A DNA stretch of 64,000 bases from Erwinia aphidicola. Lineage in GTDB: Bacteria > Pseudomonadota > Gammaproteobacteria > Enterobacterales > Enterobacteriaceae. Positions 1-9,130 of this stretch are shown here, piece after piece. Below the pieces are notes generated by a model. It made no database searches. It was not told the DNA's origin and saw only the letters and a program-made list of their open reading frames with translations. Each line of letters opens with the position of its first letter. The stretch's first letter is position 1. The DNA is taken from positions 1 to 64,000 of the forward strand of contig NZ_JACXBP010000010.1 in the NCBI RefSeq assembly GCF_014773485.1, given 5' to 3'. Made by a program: the position numbers and the translations under genes.

Positions 1-114
1 AAACATCCTGATAAAGCCCTACTATTATATACACCCCAAAATATTATGTGAAGACACCTACTCACTCAGTTATAATACTATGTGATTTTCAAGATTTTAT
101 TGAGATTATTATAA

Positions 115-984
115 ATGGCTAACTTTTATTTTAAATCAACAAGTTTAACAAATTTTACCTTTGCAGTGGTTATATGGTTTGCACTGGCAGCCCATTGTAA
201 AGCTTATGTCAATCTCAATGAGAAATGGACTCAAAATACGAACGGCCTGTGGTCACTTAGTATCACTCCGAGTGGAACTTTTGATGCATTAATATCAAAA
301 AGTGCTACATGTTACGATCCTGGTCTCGGCGGTAAGTGTATAGGGCGATGGATAATATCTGTTAATGGCGGGGCGGGGAGTACTTATAAAGTTTGTAGCC
401 CAACTTTAGAATTCTCTAAGGGAAGCAGTTATGGTTCAGCCCTGTCTAATATGCAAAGTAAAACTATTGGCGTAAAATGTACACTTTCTAACTTCCAAGT
501 CAACGGCAATGAGAAAATATGTATTTACAGTAGCGCTAGTGGAGTCTGGCGGGATGGTAGCACTTATTATTCACTGGGCATCCCTTTTTATGGGGATTCA
601 TATCCATGTAATTCTGGCTCAGGTGGTGGTGGAGTCGAACCACCGATTAAACCAGCCAGTTGTTCAATTGAAAATATTTTCTTTGATCATGGTTCGGTTA
701 TCAGTGGTGAGCTTAATGGTAAGAATTCTAGCTTACAACAAACGGTAGAATGTACGCAAAAATCGACAGTTAGAATAAGAATTCAAAATGATGGAAAAAT
801 AAAATTAAATACAGATGGGTCCCTGTATTCAGTCATTTCGATTGATGGAAACGATGGAGAGGCAACCATGGTTATTGATAACACCAAAAAAATTGATTTC
901 ACTTCAACTCTTCATTATACGGGTAATGATTCTTTAACTGGGGTTTTCAATAACGCTTCAGTGTTGTATTTAGATATACAGTAG
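115..984 (+). CDS. Fimbrial tip adhesin-like protein (MrpH-type architecture)
   Basis: A 289-residue secreted protein. Residues 1-30 form a signal peptide ending near AHCKA. A cysteine-rich N-terminal domain (about 31-165) follows, then a Ser/Gly/Pro linker (GSGGGGVEPPIKP) and a C-terminal pilin-like domain opening with CSIENIFFDHGSVISG and holding a second Cys about 30 residues later, the usual chaperone-usher disulfide. This two-domain layout is that of a fimbrial tip adhesin. The zinc-binding histidines of MrpH are not evident in the N-domain, so receptor and metal use cannot be carried over. The gene is AT-rich compared with the genes after it. No usher or chaperone lies inside the window; they may lie upstream of base 1. 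The Shine-Dalgarno is weak, so the start is tentative. Confidence 0.6.
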   Translation: MANFYFKSTSLTNFTFAVVIWFALAAHCKAYVNLNEKWTQNTNGLWSLSITPSGTFDALISKSATCYDPGLGGKCIGRWIISVNGGAGSTYKVCSPTLEFSKGSSYGSALSNMQSKTIGVKCTLSNFQVNGNEKICIYSSASGVWRDGSTYYSLGIPFYGDSYPCNSGSGGGGVEPPIKPASCSIENIFFDHGSVISGELNGKNSSLQQTVECTQKSTVRIRIQNDGKIKLNTDGSLYSVISIDGNDGEATMVIDNTKKIDFTSTLHYTGNDSLTGVFNNASVLYLDIQ

Positions 985-1136
985 GGTTACGTATTCTTTG
1001 TTACAGTTTTCAATCGAATGTTAGACCTATTTAGATCTTGGCACCTGATAAAACTAACGTCTCTGCCTGGAATCTCTTATGTGTCATTTTGATCTTTTAA
1101 AAGATAAAGCCCTTCCTATGTAAAATGAATTATTGC

Positions 1137-1164
1137 AGGGCACAATTTATTCTGTGCCCTTTTA
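1137..1164 (+). terminator. Rho-independent terminator after the adhesin gene
   Basis: A perfect 7-bp stem GGGCACA/TGTGCCC with a 9-base loop, followed by TTTT. It lies about 150 bases after the adhesin stop and separates it from the hydrolase gene. The rest of the 985-1295 gap shows no convincing reading frame. Confidence 0.75.
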
Positions 1165-1295
1165 CCATGGCAATGACGTTCTTTCACAGTTAATCCGCTT
1201 GTCCCTTTACGATAGTTTCCTGTCCTTTTTTGGCCTTCTTTCCTTGCTAATCCCCATTCATCATAGCGTTAATCCCCTTTAGCAGGAGTCCAGAA

Positions 1296-1838
1296 ATGAC
1301 TGATACCGTACTGTTAGTGATTGACGCGCAGCAATCCTTCTATCATCGTGGCTACAACGAGGCAGCAGAAACGCCAGCGTTTGAGCAGGCGCTAAGCACG
1401 CTGATTGCCGGCTGTCAGGCGAAAGGCATTCCGGTGGTGGATGTGTTCCATGTCGAAGACGAGGGCCCGTTCTCGTTGGATTCGGGCCTGGTGACGCGCC
1501 TGCCATTTATCACCCATGAAGCGACGGGCACCGTGCAGAAGCGTATCCATAACGCCCTGACCGACTCCGGCCTGATGACCTGGCTGGTGCAGAACCAGGT
1601 AAAGCACGTAATTATCAGCGGCCTGCGCACCGAGCAGTGCTGTGAAACCACGGCGCGCGTCGCCTCGGACTTCGGCTATCGCGTCACCTTCGTCACCGAA
1701 GCAACGCTGACTTTCCCCATTACCCATGACGGCATTACTCTGAGCATTGCAGATTTACGCCACCGCACCGAAAGCGTGCTGATCAACCGCTTTGCGCAAA
1801 TCCGCACCGTTGAGGGCTGCCTGCAGGAGCTTGCATAA
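1296..1838 (+). CDS. Isochorismatase-like cysteine hydrolase
   Basis: A 180-residue cysteine hydrolase of the isochorismatase/nicotinamidase superfamily. The catalytic triad is visible as D10 (LLVIDAQQSF), K82 (VQKRIHN) and C115 (RTEQCCETTA); the residue after the nucleophile is a second Cys rather than the usual Val. It acts in the cytoplasm on an unidentified amide or enol-ether substrate. AGCAGGAG precedes the ATG. The next gene, a GlxA-type regulator, starts 1 base after this stop, so the two are one transcript and the regulator probably controls the hydrolase. The family is sure; the substrate is unknown. Confidence 0.85.
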   Translation: MTDTVLLVIDAQQSFYHRGYNEAAETPAFEQALSTLIAGCQAKGIPVVDVFHVEDEGPFSLDSGLVTRLPFITHEATGTVQKRIHNALTDSGLMTWLVQNQVKHVIISGLRTEQCCETTARVASDFGYRVTFVTEATLTFPITHDGITLSIADLRHRTESVLINRFAQIRTVEGCLQELA

Positions 1839-1839
1839 C

Positions 1840-2760
1840 ATGACTATCCCGGTGTGGTTTATCACCCTGCCCGGCGTGATGGCGCTGGATCTCACCGGCC
1901 CGGCGGAGACGCTGAAGCTGGCGCGAGATGCCTTTTCCCTGCGCTATATCGGCCCCGATGAAAGCGTGCTGATGTCGACGGATATGCTGGTCAGCCGTAT
2001 TGAACCGCTGCCGGCGTCGCTGCCGGACGGCAGCCTGCTGGTGCTGCCCGGCGTTAGCGACTCAAAGGTGTGGTTTGATACGCCACAGGCGATGGCGGTG
2101 CGCAACTGGCTGATGCGCATGCAGCCCGCGATCCACGCGCGTAAAATCACCCTGGTGTGCGTCTGTTCCGGGGCGCTGCTGGCGGCGAAAGCCGGGTTGA
2201 TGAAAGGGGTGAGCTGCACCACGCATCACGAAGTGATTGAGCGTCTGAAAGCGGCAGAACCCGCTGCATTGGTGAAAGAAAACCGTATTTTCGTTGAAGA
2301 TCGCGGCATCTGGACCAGCGCGGGCATTACCGCGGGCATCGATTTATGCCTGCATCTGATCGGTCATCTGTGCGGTTCGCAGGTGGCGCTGGATGTGGCG
2401 CGGGAAATGGTGGTCTATTTTCGTCGTTCGGGCGAGGATCCGCAGCTGTCACCGTGGCTGCGCCACCGCAACCATATCCACCCGGCGATCCACCGCGTGC
2501 AGGATCTGCTGACGCTGCAGCCGGAGCAGGAGTGGCCGCTGGAGGAGATTGCCGCCCGGGTCCACGTCAGCTCGCGCCACCTGACGCGCCTGTTCCGCCA
2601 GCATCTTGGCATTAGCGTGCGCGACTACCACGAGCAGCTGCGCCTGACGATTGCCCGGCAGCGGCTGCACAGTGGGGAAAACAGCGAACGCGCCGCCCTC
2701 TCCGCTGGCTTCTCCTCGTCACGCCAGCTGCGCCGCGCTTTGCAGCGCTGGCAGGAGTGA
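1840..2760 (+). CDS. GlxA-family transcriptional regulator (DJ-1/PfpI plus AraC HTH)
   Basis: A 306-residue regulator. Residues 1-170 are a DJ-1/PfpI (class I glutamine amidotransferase-like) domain with the nucleophile-elbow Cys at about 109 (LVCVCSGALLAA). Residues 215-300 form an AraC-type double helix-turn-helix (EEIAARVHVSSRHLTRLFRQ and RAALSAGFSSSRQLRRA). A longer frame starts at 1792, but the ATG at 1840 gives the expected MTIPVWFITLPG start and lies just behind the hydrolase stop, with CAGGAG a few bases upstream. In this family the amidotransferase-like domain senses a ligand. It probably regulates the coupled hydrolase gene; the inducer is not evident. Confidence 0.85.
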   Translation: MTIPVWFITLPGVMALDLTGPAETLKLARDAFSLRYIGPDESVLMSTDMLVSRIEPLPASLPDGSLLVLPGVSDSKVWFDTPQAMAVRNWLMRMQPAIHARKITLVCVCSGALLAAKAGLMKGVSCTTHHEVIERLKAAEPAALVKENRIFVEDRGIWTSAGITAGIDLCLHLIGHLCGSQVALDVAREMVVYFRRSGEDPQLSPWLRHRNHIHPAIHRVQDLLTLQPEQEWPLEEIAARVHVSSRHLTRLFRQHLGISVRDYHEQLRLTIARQRLHSGENSERAALSAGFSSSRQLRRALQRWQE

Positions 2761-2802
2761 AGTCACCCCCCGCGATTTCAATTTGCTGAATTACTGTGCT
2801 AG

Positions 2803-2816
2803 TGTTACCTGTAACA
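2803..2816 (+). promoter_or_regulatory. Inverted repeat resembling a GntR/IdnR-type operator before dalD
   Basis: TGTTACCTGTAACA is a palindrome except for its two central bases and resembles the TGTTAC-N2-GTAACA operators of the LacI-family gluconate regulators GntR/IdnR. It lies 34 bases before the start codon of the polyol dehydrogenase, a plausible repressor position. The binding protein is not known. Confidence 0.45.
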
Positions 2817-2849
2817 TTGTCACAGTCTGTTTCAGATTAAGGATAAGGT

Positions 2850-4253
2850 TTGCCTATAAAAAACGATGAACAATTATACTGGCTGCACCTCGGGGCGGGG
2901 GCTTTTCACCGCGCACATCAGAGCTGGTATCTTAATCAACTTCACCAGCAGGGCGACCGCAGCTGGGCCCTCTCCCTCGCCAATATTCGCAACAGCAGCA
3001 CTCAGCAAACCCTGCAACAGCTTTCCCGCCAGCAGGGGCGTTACACGCTGGAAATTATCTCACCGGATGGGGAAAAACAGTATCAGCCGATAGAGGCGAT
3101 CGGCGAGGTGATTTTATGGGATAACGAGCTTAAGTCGCTGGTTGCCCGCGGTGCCGACCCCCGCACCAGAATCATCTCTTTCACCGTCACCGAGGGCGGC
3201 TATTTCCTCAATGAGGACGGTCATCTTGACCTGACACACCCGGCGATTGCCGCCGATCTCGCGCAGCAGCAAGAGACCAGCACGCTGTATGGTGCGTTAG
3301 TCAAAATCCTGCAGCAGCGTATGGACGATAACAGCGGTGCCGTCACCCTGCTAAACTGCGATAACCTGCGCAATAACGGCGACAGCGTGGCGCGTGGACT
3401 GCGCGAATTCGTCGCCGCACAGGGTAATCAAGCGCTGCTGGCGTGGATTGAGCGCAATACCTCCGCACCCAATGGCATGGTGGACCGCATTACGCCAAAA
3501 TTTGATGAGGCGATCTTCGCGCGGCTGGCACAGCAGGGTATTACTGACGACCGTGCGCCGCTCTCCTGCGAGTCCTTTAGCCAGTGGGTGCTGGAAGATA
3601 ACTTTATTGCCGGGCGCCCCGCGCTGGAGCGTGCAGGGGTGGAGTTTGTCAGCTGCGTCACGCCGTATGAAGAGGCAAAAATCCGCGTGCTCAATGCCAG
3701 CCATAGCGGCATTGCCTGGGCAGGGGCGCTGTTGGGTAAACAGTATATTGATCAGAGCCTGCAGCCGGTTATCAGCCAGTGGATGCGCGATTATGTGCAG
3801 CAGGATGTCGCCGCCGCGCTGGGCGAGACTCAGGTCGATCTGGCGCTTTATTGTGATACCACGCTAAACCGCTTTAGCAACCAGTGGGTGCGCGATACGA
3901 CCCAGCGCGTTTCGTCGGACAGCATCGCTAAACTGCAGCAGTTTATCGTGCCGACGCTGAAAGCCCGCTATCAGCAGCAGAGCTCGCCGCACGCCGCGCT
4001 GATCCTGCCGGCGCTGCTGTTCCGCTTTATGCAGCTGCGCCAGCGCGGCGAGCTGCCGTTTGAGTATCAGGATCGCGCCCTTAATGAGGTGCCGTTTGAT
4101 GCGATCTTCGCCAGCGACGATCCGCTACAAGCATTTATCCAGGAGAAAACGCTGTTTGGTTCACTGGCCGCTATCCCACAGTTCGCGCAGGATATGCGCC
4201 GGGCGCTGGAGCGGGTCGACAGTGGCTTACAGCAGACACGAGGTCAGTCATGA
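2850..4253 (+). CDS. dalD: D-arabinitol 4-dehydrogenase-like polyol dehydrogenase
   Basis: A 467-residue long-chain polyol dehydrogenase of the mannitol dehydrogenase superfamily. It would oxidise a sugar alcohol, most likely D-arabinitol to D-xylulose, with NAD+ in the cytoplasm. The N-terminus WLHLGAGAFHRAHQSWYLNQL is the nucleotide-binding start as in Klebsiella DalD. SFTVTEGGY, NMVDRITP-type and KIRVLNASHSGIAWAG motifs follow, the last carrying the active-site region. The start is a TTG at 2850 behind AAGGATAAGG; no ATG in frame keeps the Rossmann start. The SemiSWEET gene overlaps its stop by 4 bases. No pentulose kinase or DalT transporter is nearby, so the physiological substrate stays uncertain. 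Confidence 0.78.
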   Translation: MPIKNDEQLYWLHLGAGAFHRAHQSWYLNQLHQQGDRSWALSLANIRNSSTQQTLQQLSRQQGRYTLEIISPDGEKQYQPIEAIGEVILWDNELKSLVARGADPRTRIISFTVTEGGYFLNEDGHLDLTHPAIAADLAQQQETSTLYGALVKILQQRMDDNSGAVTLLNCDNLRNNGDSVARGLREFVAAQGNQALLAWIERNTSAPNGMVDRITPKFDEAIFARLAQQGITDDRAPLSCESFSQWVLEDNFIAGRPALERAGVEFVSCVTPYEEAKIRVLNASHSGIAWAGALLGKQYIDQSLQPVISQWMRDYVQQDVAAALGETQVDLALYCDTTLNRFSNQWVRDTTQRVSSDSIAKLQQFIVPTLKARYQQQSSPHAALILPALLFRFMQLRQRGELPFEYQDRALNEVPFDAIFASDDPLQAFIQEKTLFGSLAAIPQFAQDMRRALERVDSGLQQTRGQS

Positions 4254-4696
4254 AAAATCTGTTAATTGTTGCCGCCACTATTGCGCTGGCGCTGTTATCC
4301 ATCATCTTTCTGTCGCCGTGGCCGGTCTGGCTCGGCACGCTGGCCGCGTGGGTGACGACCGGCTCGTTCTGCCTGCAGGTGATGCATATCGTCAAAAATA
4401 AAGACACCAGCGGCCTGTCGCTGGGGATGTGGGCGGCCCTGTTCTTCGGCGTCTCCTGCTGGACCTGGTACGGTCACCGTATGCACGATGTGCCGGTGAT
4501 GGCCGCCAACGGCATTACCGCCCTGCTGGCGCTGACGGTGATCCTGCTCAAGCTGTGGCACGAGCGCCCGATGCCCAACCCTAACCGCCGCAGGCTGGTG
4601 CGCATGCCGGGGGTGATCCTCAACCCGCGTATCCGCCGCCTGCGCCCGTTAAAAGTGGCGCGCAGCGAGCGCAAAAAAGGTCAGCTCACCAAGTGA
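4250..4696 (+). CDS. SemiSWEET-like sugar transporter with basic C-terminal tail
   Basis: A 148-residue membrane protein with three predicted helices at about 4-24, 27-50 and 60-100, the size and layout of a SemiSWEET/PQ-loop half-transporter ([36 protein letters not shown]). SemiSWEETs dimerise to pass sugars across the inner membrane. Residues 108-148 form an unusually long Arg/Lys/Pro-rich cytoplasmic tail ([12 protein letters not shown]), absent from typical SemiSWEETs of about 90 residues. Its ATG overlaps the dehydrogenase stop (ATGA), indicating translational coupling and a shared job in polyol or sugar use. Its 3' end overlaps the convergent wecH by 16 bases. Confidence 0.7.
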   Translation: MKNLLIVAATIALALLSIIFLSPWPVWLGTLAAWVTTGSFCLQVMHIVKNKDTSGLSLGMWAALFFGVSCWTWYGHRMHDVPVMAANGITALLALTVILLKLWHERPMPNPNRRRLVRMPGVILNPRIRRLRPLKVARSERKKGQLTK

Positions 4697-5676
4697 CGCT
4701 GATCGATGCGCCGCAGGCCGATAGCCAGCAGCAGGCTACCGGCCAGGGTAACACCGAACACCAGCGGAATGTCGATCAGCGGGTGGTCGGTGTTATCGAG
4801 ATGATGGGTGCGCATAAAGTGGATAAACAGCGCATGGAAGCCGTAGATCGGTAGCGAGTTACGCGCAATCAGCGCAAAGAACGGATTGACGCGATGGTTC
4901 ATGGTGTTTTTAAACAGCACCAGCAGGCTGACGGCGGCAATAAACACCGCCGGGCCGCAGTAGAGATACCAGGTATCGGCAAAGGCGCCGTTAATCGCGA
5001 ACTGCCGTTTAGTGCCGAAGGCAATCAGCGCCACGCAGGCGATAAAACTCCCCCCCGCCAGCCAGCTGACGCCGCGCTTTTGCGTGTCCATGGTGCCGAT
5101 CGCCCGGCCAAGCAGCGCGTACAGCAGGTAATAAATCGTATCGCCATTGATATACAGATTGATCGGCAGCCAGTGGAAGCGGGCGATCGAGCTGTCAACG
5201 GTGTTCGGGTTCGCCAGCAGCGCCAGCACCAGCGTGGCGATAGCCAGATAGCGGGCGCTGACCGCTTTAACCTGAATCAGAGGGGAAAACAGGTAGATAG
5301 CGATGATCGCGAAGAAGAACCACAGGTGGTAGAACACCGGCTTCTGCAGCAGATGTTTCACCGACATCGCCTCATTGATCGGCGTCAGCAGCGTGACATA
5401 AACCAGCGCCACCGCGCTGTAAAACAGCAGGCACAGCACAATGCGCAGAAAGTGGCGCCGCTCGGCGCTGCGCTCGCCGAAGAACAGGTAGCCGGAGATC
5501 ATAAAGAAGATCGGCACGCACACGCGCGACGCGGAGTTAAGCAGGTTGGAGAGGTCCCAGCTGTGTTCTCCTACCGACATGCCGGTGGTGACGTACCAGG
5601 TGGTGGTGTGGATCATAATCACCATCAGGCAGGCAACCGCGCGTAAATTATCTATCCAGCCAATCTTTTGCGACAT
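4681..5676 (-). CDS. wecH: Acyltransferase 3 family O-acetyltransferase WecH
   Basis: A 331-residue multi-spanning acyltransferase, the same length as E. coli WecH, which O-acetylates enterobacterial common antigen in the inner membrane. [19 protein letters not shown] and the early [10 protein letters not shown] give the conserved His region of acyltransferase 3 enzymes; about ten hydrophobic helices follow and the protein ends RIDQRHLVS, as in E. coli. An open frame reaches back to 5871, but only the ATG at 5676 gives the family start. It is divergent from glyQ with a 230-base gap, the same neighbourhood as in E. coli. Confidence 0.93.
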   Translation of the reverse strand: MSQKIGWIDNLRAVACLMVIMIHTTTWYVTTGMSVGEHSWDLSNLLNSASRVCVPIFFMISGYLFFGERSAERRHFLRIVLCLLFYSAVALVYVTLLTPINEAMSVKHLLQKPVFYHLWFFFAIIAIYLFSPLIQVKAVSARYLAIATLVLALLANPNTVDSSIARFHWLPINLYINGDTIYYLLYALLGRAIGTMDTQKRGVSWLAGGSFIACVALIAFGTKRQFAINGAFADTWYLYCGPAVFIAAVSLLVLFKNTMNHRVNPFFALIARNSLPIYGFHALFIHFMRTHHLDNTDHPLIDIPLVFGVTLAGSLLLAIGLRRIDQRHLVS

Positions 5677-5906
5677 TTCGTCCTCATTTCCCGGCAAAGT
5701 CTGCATCAATGCGAGATTGAGGGTAGCCAGGTGGCTGCGCTTCAACAACCCGGCCAAAGGAAAATTCAGAACAGGATGAACCGATTTATGGCGCGGCGGT
5801 GAAATATCCCTGAATGAATCCTTCTGTGCCTTTTGGTAATAGGCCCGGTCAAAGGGTATACTGGCGCCCACTTTTTATCACCACTCGTATCGCGTGCGAA
5901 ATCATC

Positions 5907-6818
5907 ATGCAAAAGTTTGATACCAAGACCTTTCAGGGCCTGATCCTGACCTTACAGGATTACTGGGCGCGCCAGGGCTGCACCATCATCCAGCCGCTGG
6001 ATATGGAAGTGGGCGCGGGCACCTCTCACCCCATGACCTGCCTGCGTGCGCTCGGTCCCGAGCCGACGGCGGTTGCCTACGTGCAGCCTTCGCGCCGCCC
6101 GACCGATGGCCGCTACGGTGAAAACCCGAACCGCCTGCAGCACTATTACCAGTTCCAGGTGATCATCAAGCCATCGCCGGATAACATTCAGGAGCTGTAC
6201 CTCGGTTCGTTAAAAGAGCTGGGTATGGATCCGACCATTCACGATATTCGCTTCGTGGAAGATAACTGGGAAAACCCTACCCTGGGCGCCTGGGGTCTGG
6301 GCTGGGAAGTGTGGCTGAACGGCATGGAAGTGACGCAGTTCACCTACTTCCAGCAGGTTGGCGGCCTGGAGTGTAAGCCGGTAACCGGCGAGATCACTTA
6401 CGGTCTGGAGCGCCTGGCGATGTATATCCAGGGCGTCGACAGCGTGTACGATCTGGTATGGAGCGACGGCCCGCTGGGTAAAACCACCTACGGCGACGTG
6501 TTCCATCAGAATGAAGTGGAGCAGTCCACTTACAACTTCGAATACGCCGATGTCGACTTCCTGTTTACCTGCTTCGAGCAGTACGAGAAAGAGGCGCAGA
6601 GCCTGCTGGCGCTGGAAAAACCGCTGCCGCTGCCGGCCTACGAACGTATTCTGAAAGCCGCACACAGCTTTAACCTGCTGGATGCGCGTAAAGCGATCTC
6701 CGTCACCGAGCGCCAGCGCTATATTCTGCGCATCCGCACCCTGACGAAAGCCGTGGCTGAAGCCTATTATGCCTCCCGCGAGGCACTCGGCTTCCCGATG
6801 TGCAATAACAAGAAATAA
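5907..6818 (+). CDS. glyQ: Glycine--tRNA ligase alpha subunit
   Basis: The 303-residue alpha subunit of the alpha2beta2 glycyl-tRNA synthetase. It holds the class II catalytic core that activates glycine. The sequence begins [20 protein letters not shown] and contains the class II regions [15 protein letters not shown] and [19 protein letters not shown]. The ATG at 5907 was chosen over an in-frame start at 5814 because it reproduces the family length and start exactly. glyS follows 9 bases later, so the two subunits are co-transcribed. Confidence 0.98.
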   Translation: MQKFDTKTFQGLILTLQDYWARQGCTIIQPLDMEVGAGTSHPMTCLRALGPEPTAVAYVQPSRRPTDGRYGENPNRLQHYYQFQVIIKPSPDNIQELYLGSLKELGMDPTIHDIRFVEDNWENPTLGAWGLGWEVWLNGMEVTQFTYFQQVGGLECKPVTGEITYGLERLAMYIQGVDSVYDLVWSDGPLGKTTYGDVFHQNEVEQSTYNFEYADVDFLFTCFEQYEKEAQSLLALEKPLPLPAYERILKAAHSFNLLDARKAISVTERQRYILRIRTLTKAVAEAYYASREALGFPMCNNKK

Positions 6819-6827
6819 GAGGCAGCC

Positions 6828-8897
6828 ATGACTGATAAAACTTTTCTGGTGGAAATTGGCACCGAAGAACTGCCTCCGAAAGCGCTGCGCAGCCTTGCCG
6901 AGTCCTTCGCTGCCAACGTGACCGCCGAGCTGGATGCTGCGGGCCTGGCCCACGGTGAAGTGAGCTGGTTCGCGGCCCCGCGCCGTCTGGCGCTGAAAGT
7001 CGCCAGGCTGAGCGCCGCACAGCCGGATCGCGAAGTTGAAAAACGTGGCCCGGCAATCCAGGCGGCATTCGACGCCAACGGCGTGGCAACCAAAGCGGCC
7101 GAAGGCTGGGCGCGCGGTTGCGGCATCACCGTTGACCAGGCCGAGCGCCTGAGCACCGATAAAGGCGAGTGGCTGATGTACCGCGCACAGGTGACGGGCG
7201 AAAGCGCCCAGGCTCTGCTGCCGGCGATGATTGCCACCTCCCTCGCTAAGCTGCCGATCCCGAAACTGATGCGCTGGGGTGCTTCCGAGGTGCAGTTCGT
7301 GCGCCCGGTCCACACCGTCACGCTGCTGCTGGGCGATGAGCTGATCCCGGCGAAAATCCTCGGTATCGACTCTGCCCGCACTATTCGCGGCCACCGCTTT
7401 ATGGGCGAGCCGGAGTTCACCATCGATAATGCCGACCAGTATCCGCAGATCCTGGTCGAGCGCGGCAAGGTCCAGCCGGACTTCGAAGCGCGTAAAGCAA
7501 TGATCAAAGCCGGTGCGGAACAAGCCGCCGCGCAGATTGGCGGCGTCGCCGACCTGAGCGAAAGCCTGCTGGAAGAGGTGACCTCGCTGGTTGAGTGGCC
7601 GGTCGTGCTGACGGCGAAGTTTGAAGAGAAGTTCCTCGCGGTTCCGGCGGAAGCGCTGGTCTACACCATGAAGGGCGACCAGAAATACTTCCCGGTGTAC
7701 GACAATGCGGGCAAGCTGCTGCCGAACTTTATCTTCGTCACCAACATCGAGTCGAAAGACCCGCAGCAGATTATCTCCGGTAACGAGAAAGTGGTGCGCC
7801 CGCGCCTCGCCGACGCCGAGTTCTTCTTCAACAGCGACCGTAAGCGCCGCCTGGAGGATAACCTGCCGCGTCTGGAGACCGTGCTGTTCCAGAAAGAGCT
7901 GGGTACGCTGCGCGATAAGACCGACCGTATTCAGGCGCTGGCGGGCTGGATTGCCGCACAGATTGGTGCAGATGTGAATCACGCCACCCGTGCTGGCCTG
8001 CTCTCCAAGTGCGACCTGATGACCAACATGGTGTTTGAGTTCACCGACACTCAGGGCGTGATGGGCATGCACTACGCGCGTCACGACGGCGAAGCCGAAG
8101 ACGTGGCGGTGGCGCTGAACGAGCAGTATCAGCCGCGCTTTGCCGGTGACGATCTGCCGTCTAACCCGGTAGCCTGTGCGCTGGCGATTGCCGATAAGAT
8201 GGATACCCTGGCGGGCATCTTTGGTATTGGTCAGCATCCGAAAGGCGATAAAGACCCGTTCGCACTGCGCCGCGCCGCGCTGGGCGTGCTGCGTATTATC
8301 GTTGAGAAGAACCTGCCTCTCGACCTGCAGACCCTGACGGAAGAAGCCGTGCGCCTGTATGGCAGCAAGCTGTCGAACGCCAAAGCGGTGGATGAAGTGA
8401 TCGACTTTATGCTCGGTCGTTTCCGCACCTGGTATCAGGAAGAGGGCCACAGCGTGGATACTATCCAGGCCGTGCTGGCTCGTCGCCCGACCCGCCCTGC
8501 TGACTTTAATGCCCGCATGCGAGCAGTGTCTCACTTCCGCACGCTGGATGAAGCAGCCAGCCTGGCGGCCGCCAACAAGCGCGTCTCCAACATTCTGGCG
8601 AAGGCAACCGAGCCGCTGAACGACAGCGTGCAGGCGTCGCTGCTGAAAGAGAATGAAGAGATTAAGCTGGCGACCTACGTCTCCGCGCTGAGCAGCAAAC
8701 TGGCACCGTTCTTCGCCGAAGGCCGTTACCAGGATGCGCTGATCGAGCTGGCCCAGCTGCGTGAAGCGGTGGATAACTTCTTTGATAAGGTGATGGTGAA
8801 TGCCGAAGAGAAAGAAGTGCGTATCAACCGTCTGACGCTGCTGGCAAAGCTGCGCGAACTGTTCCTGCAGGTCGCGGATATCTCGCTGCTGCAGTAA
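6828..8897 (+). CDS. glyS: Glycine--tRNA ligase beta subunit
   Basis: The 689-residue beta subunit of glycyl-tRNA synthetase, needed with GlyQ for tRNA-Gly recognition and charging. It has the conserved N-terminus [17 protein letters not shown], an HD-like region ([21 protein letters not shown] near 405-425) and a C-terminal anticodon-binding region ending [27 protein letters not shown] precedes the ATG. Length equals the E. coli protein. A palindromic repeat directly after the stop may end the transcript. Confidence 0.98.
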   Translation: MTDKTFLVEIGTEELPPKALRSLAESFAANVTAELDAAGLAHGEVSWFAAPRRLALKVARLSAAQPDREVEKRGPAIQAAFDANGVATKAAEGWARGCGITVDQAERLSTDKGEWLMYRAQVTGESAQALLPAMIATSLAKLPIPKLMRWGASEVQFVRPVHTVTLLLGDELIPAKILGIDSARTIRGHRFMGEPEFTIDNADQYPQILVERGKVQPDFEARKAMIKAGAEQAAAQIGGVADLSESLLEEVTSLVEWPVVLTAKFEEKFLAVPAEALVYTMKGDQKYFPVYDNAGKLLPNFIFVTNIESKDPQQIISGNEKVVRPRLADAEFFFNSDRKRRLEDNLPRLETVLFQKELGTLRDKTDRIQALAGWIAAQIGADVNHATRAGLLSKCDLMTNMVFEFTDTQGVMGMHYARHDGEAEDVAVALNEQYQPRFAGDDLPSNPVACALAIADKMDTLAGIFGIGQHPKGDKDPFALRRAALGVLRIIVEKNLPLDLQTLTEEAVRLYGSKLSNAKAVDEVIDFMLGRFRTWYQEEGHSVDTIQAVLARRPTRPADFNARMRAVSHFRTLDEAASLAAANKRVSNILAKATEPLNDSVQASLLKENEEIKLATYVSALSSKLAPFFAEGRYQDALIELAQLREAVDNFFDKVMVNAEEKEVRINRLTLLAKLRELFLQVADISLLQ

Positions 8898-8904
8898 CCT
8901 TTGC

Positions 8905-8932
8905 GGGCGGACCGGAAAAGAGGGTCCGCCCC
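8905..8932. repeat. Dispersed palindromic repeat, copy 1 (after glyS)
   Basis: Inverted repeat GGGCGGACC / GGTCCGCCC around an AAAAG-rich loop, 8 bases after the glyS stop. It belongs to a family of GC-rich palindromes with an A/T-rich loop that recurs in intergenic spaces of this window (8961, 25406, 60734). It could also act as a 3' stabilising hairpin or terminator. Confidence 0.7.
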
Positions 8933-8960
8933 TACATGATTGAGATTGCCCCGAACCGTA

Positions 8961-8989
8961 CGGGGCGACCTTCTTTTACGGTCGCCCCG
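8961..8989. repeat. Dispersed palindromic repeat, copy 2
   Basis: Perfect inverted repeat CGGGGCGACC / GGTCGCCCCG around a TTCTTTTAC loop. It is copy 1's family in the opposite orientation, 28 bases further on. A degenerate half copy (CCGGTCGCCCCGT) lies near 9029-9041. Together they fill most of the glyS-to-alcohol-dehydrogenase gap. Confidence 0.7.
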
Positions 8990-9130
8990 CGTTGAGGGTT
9001 TGCACCCGCCGTCATGAAGACCATTTTTTCCGGTCGCCCCGTATTCCGTTCATCCTGTTTTACAATTCCTCCTTGCCCCTGGCGCCTCATTTCCCTACCC
9101 TGTGCGGTTTTTGCCAACCAGGTAGACACT

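Noticed and set aside
6210..8534. A 774-residue open frame antisense to glyQ/glyS
   Set aside because: It is the mirror of a highly GC-biased, fully conserved glyS and has no recognisable domain; composition is His/Arg/Gln-rich as expected for an antisense shadow.
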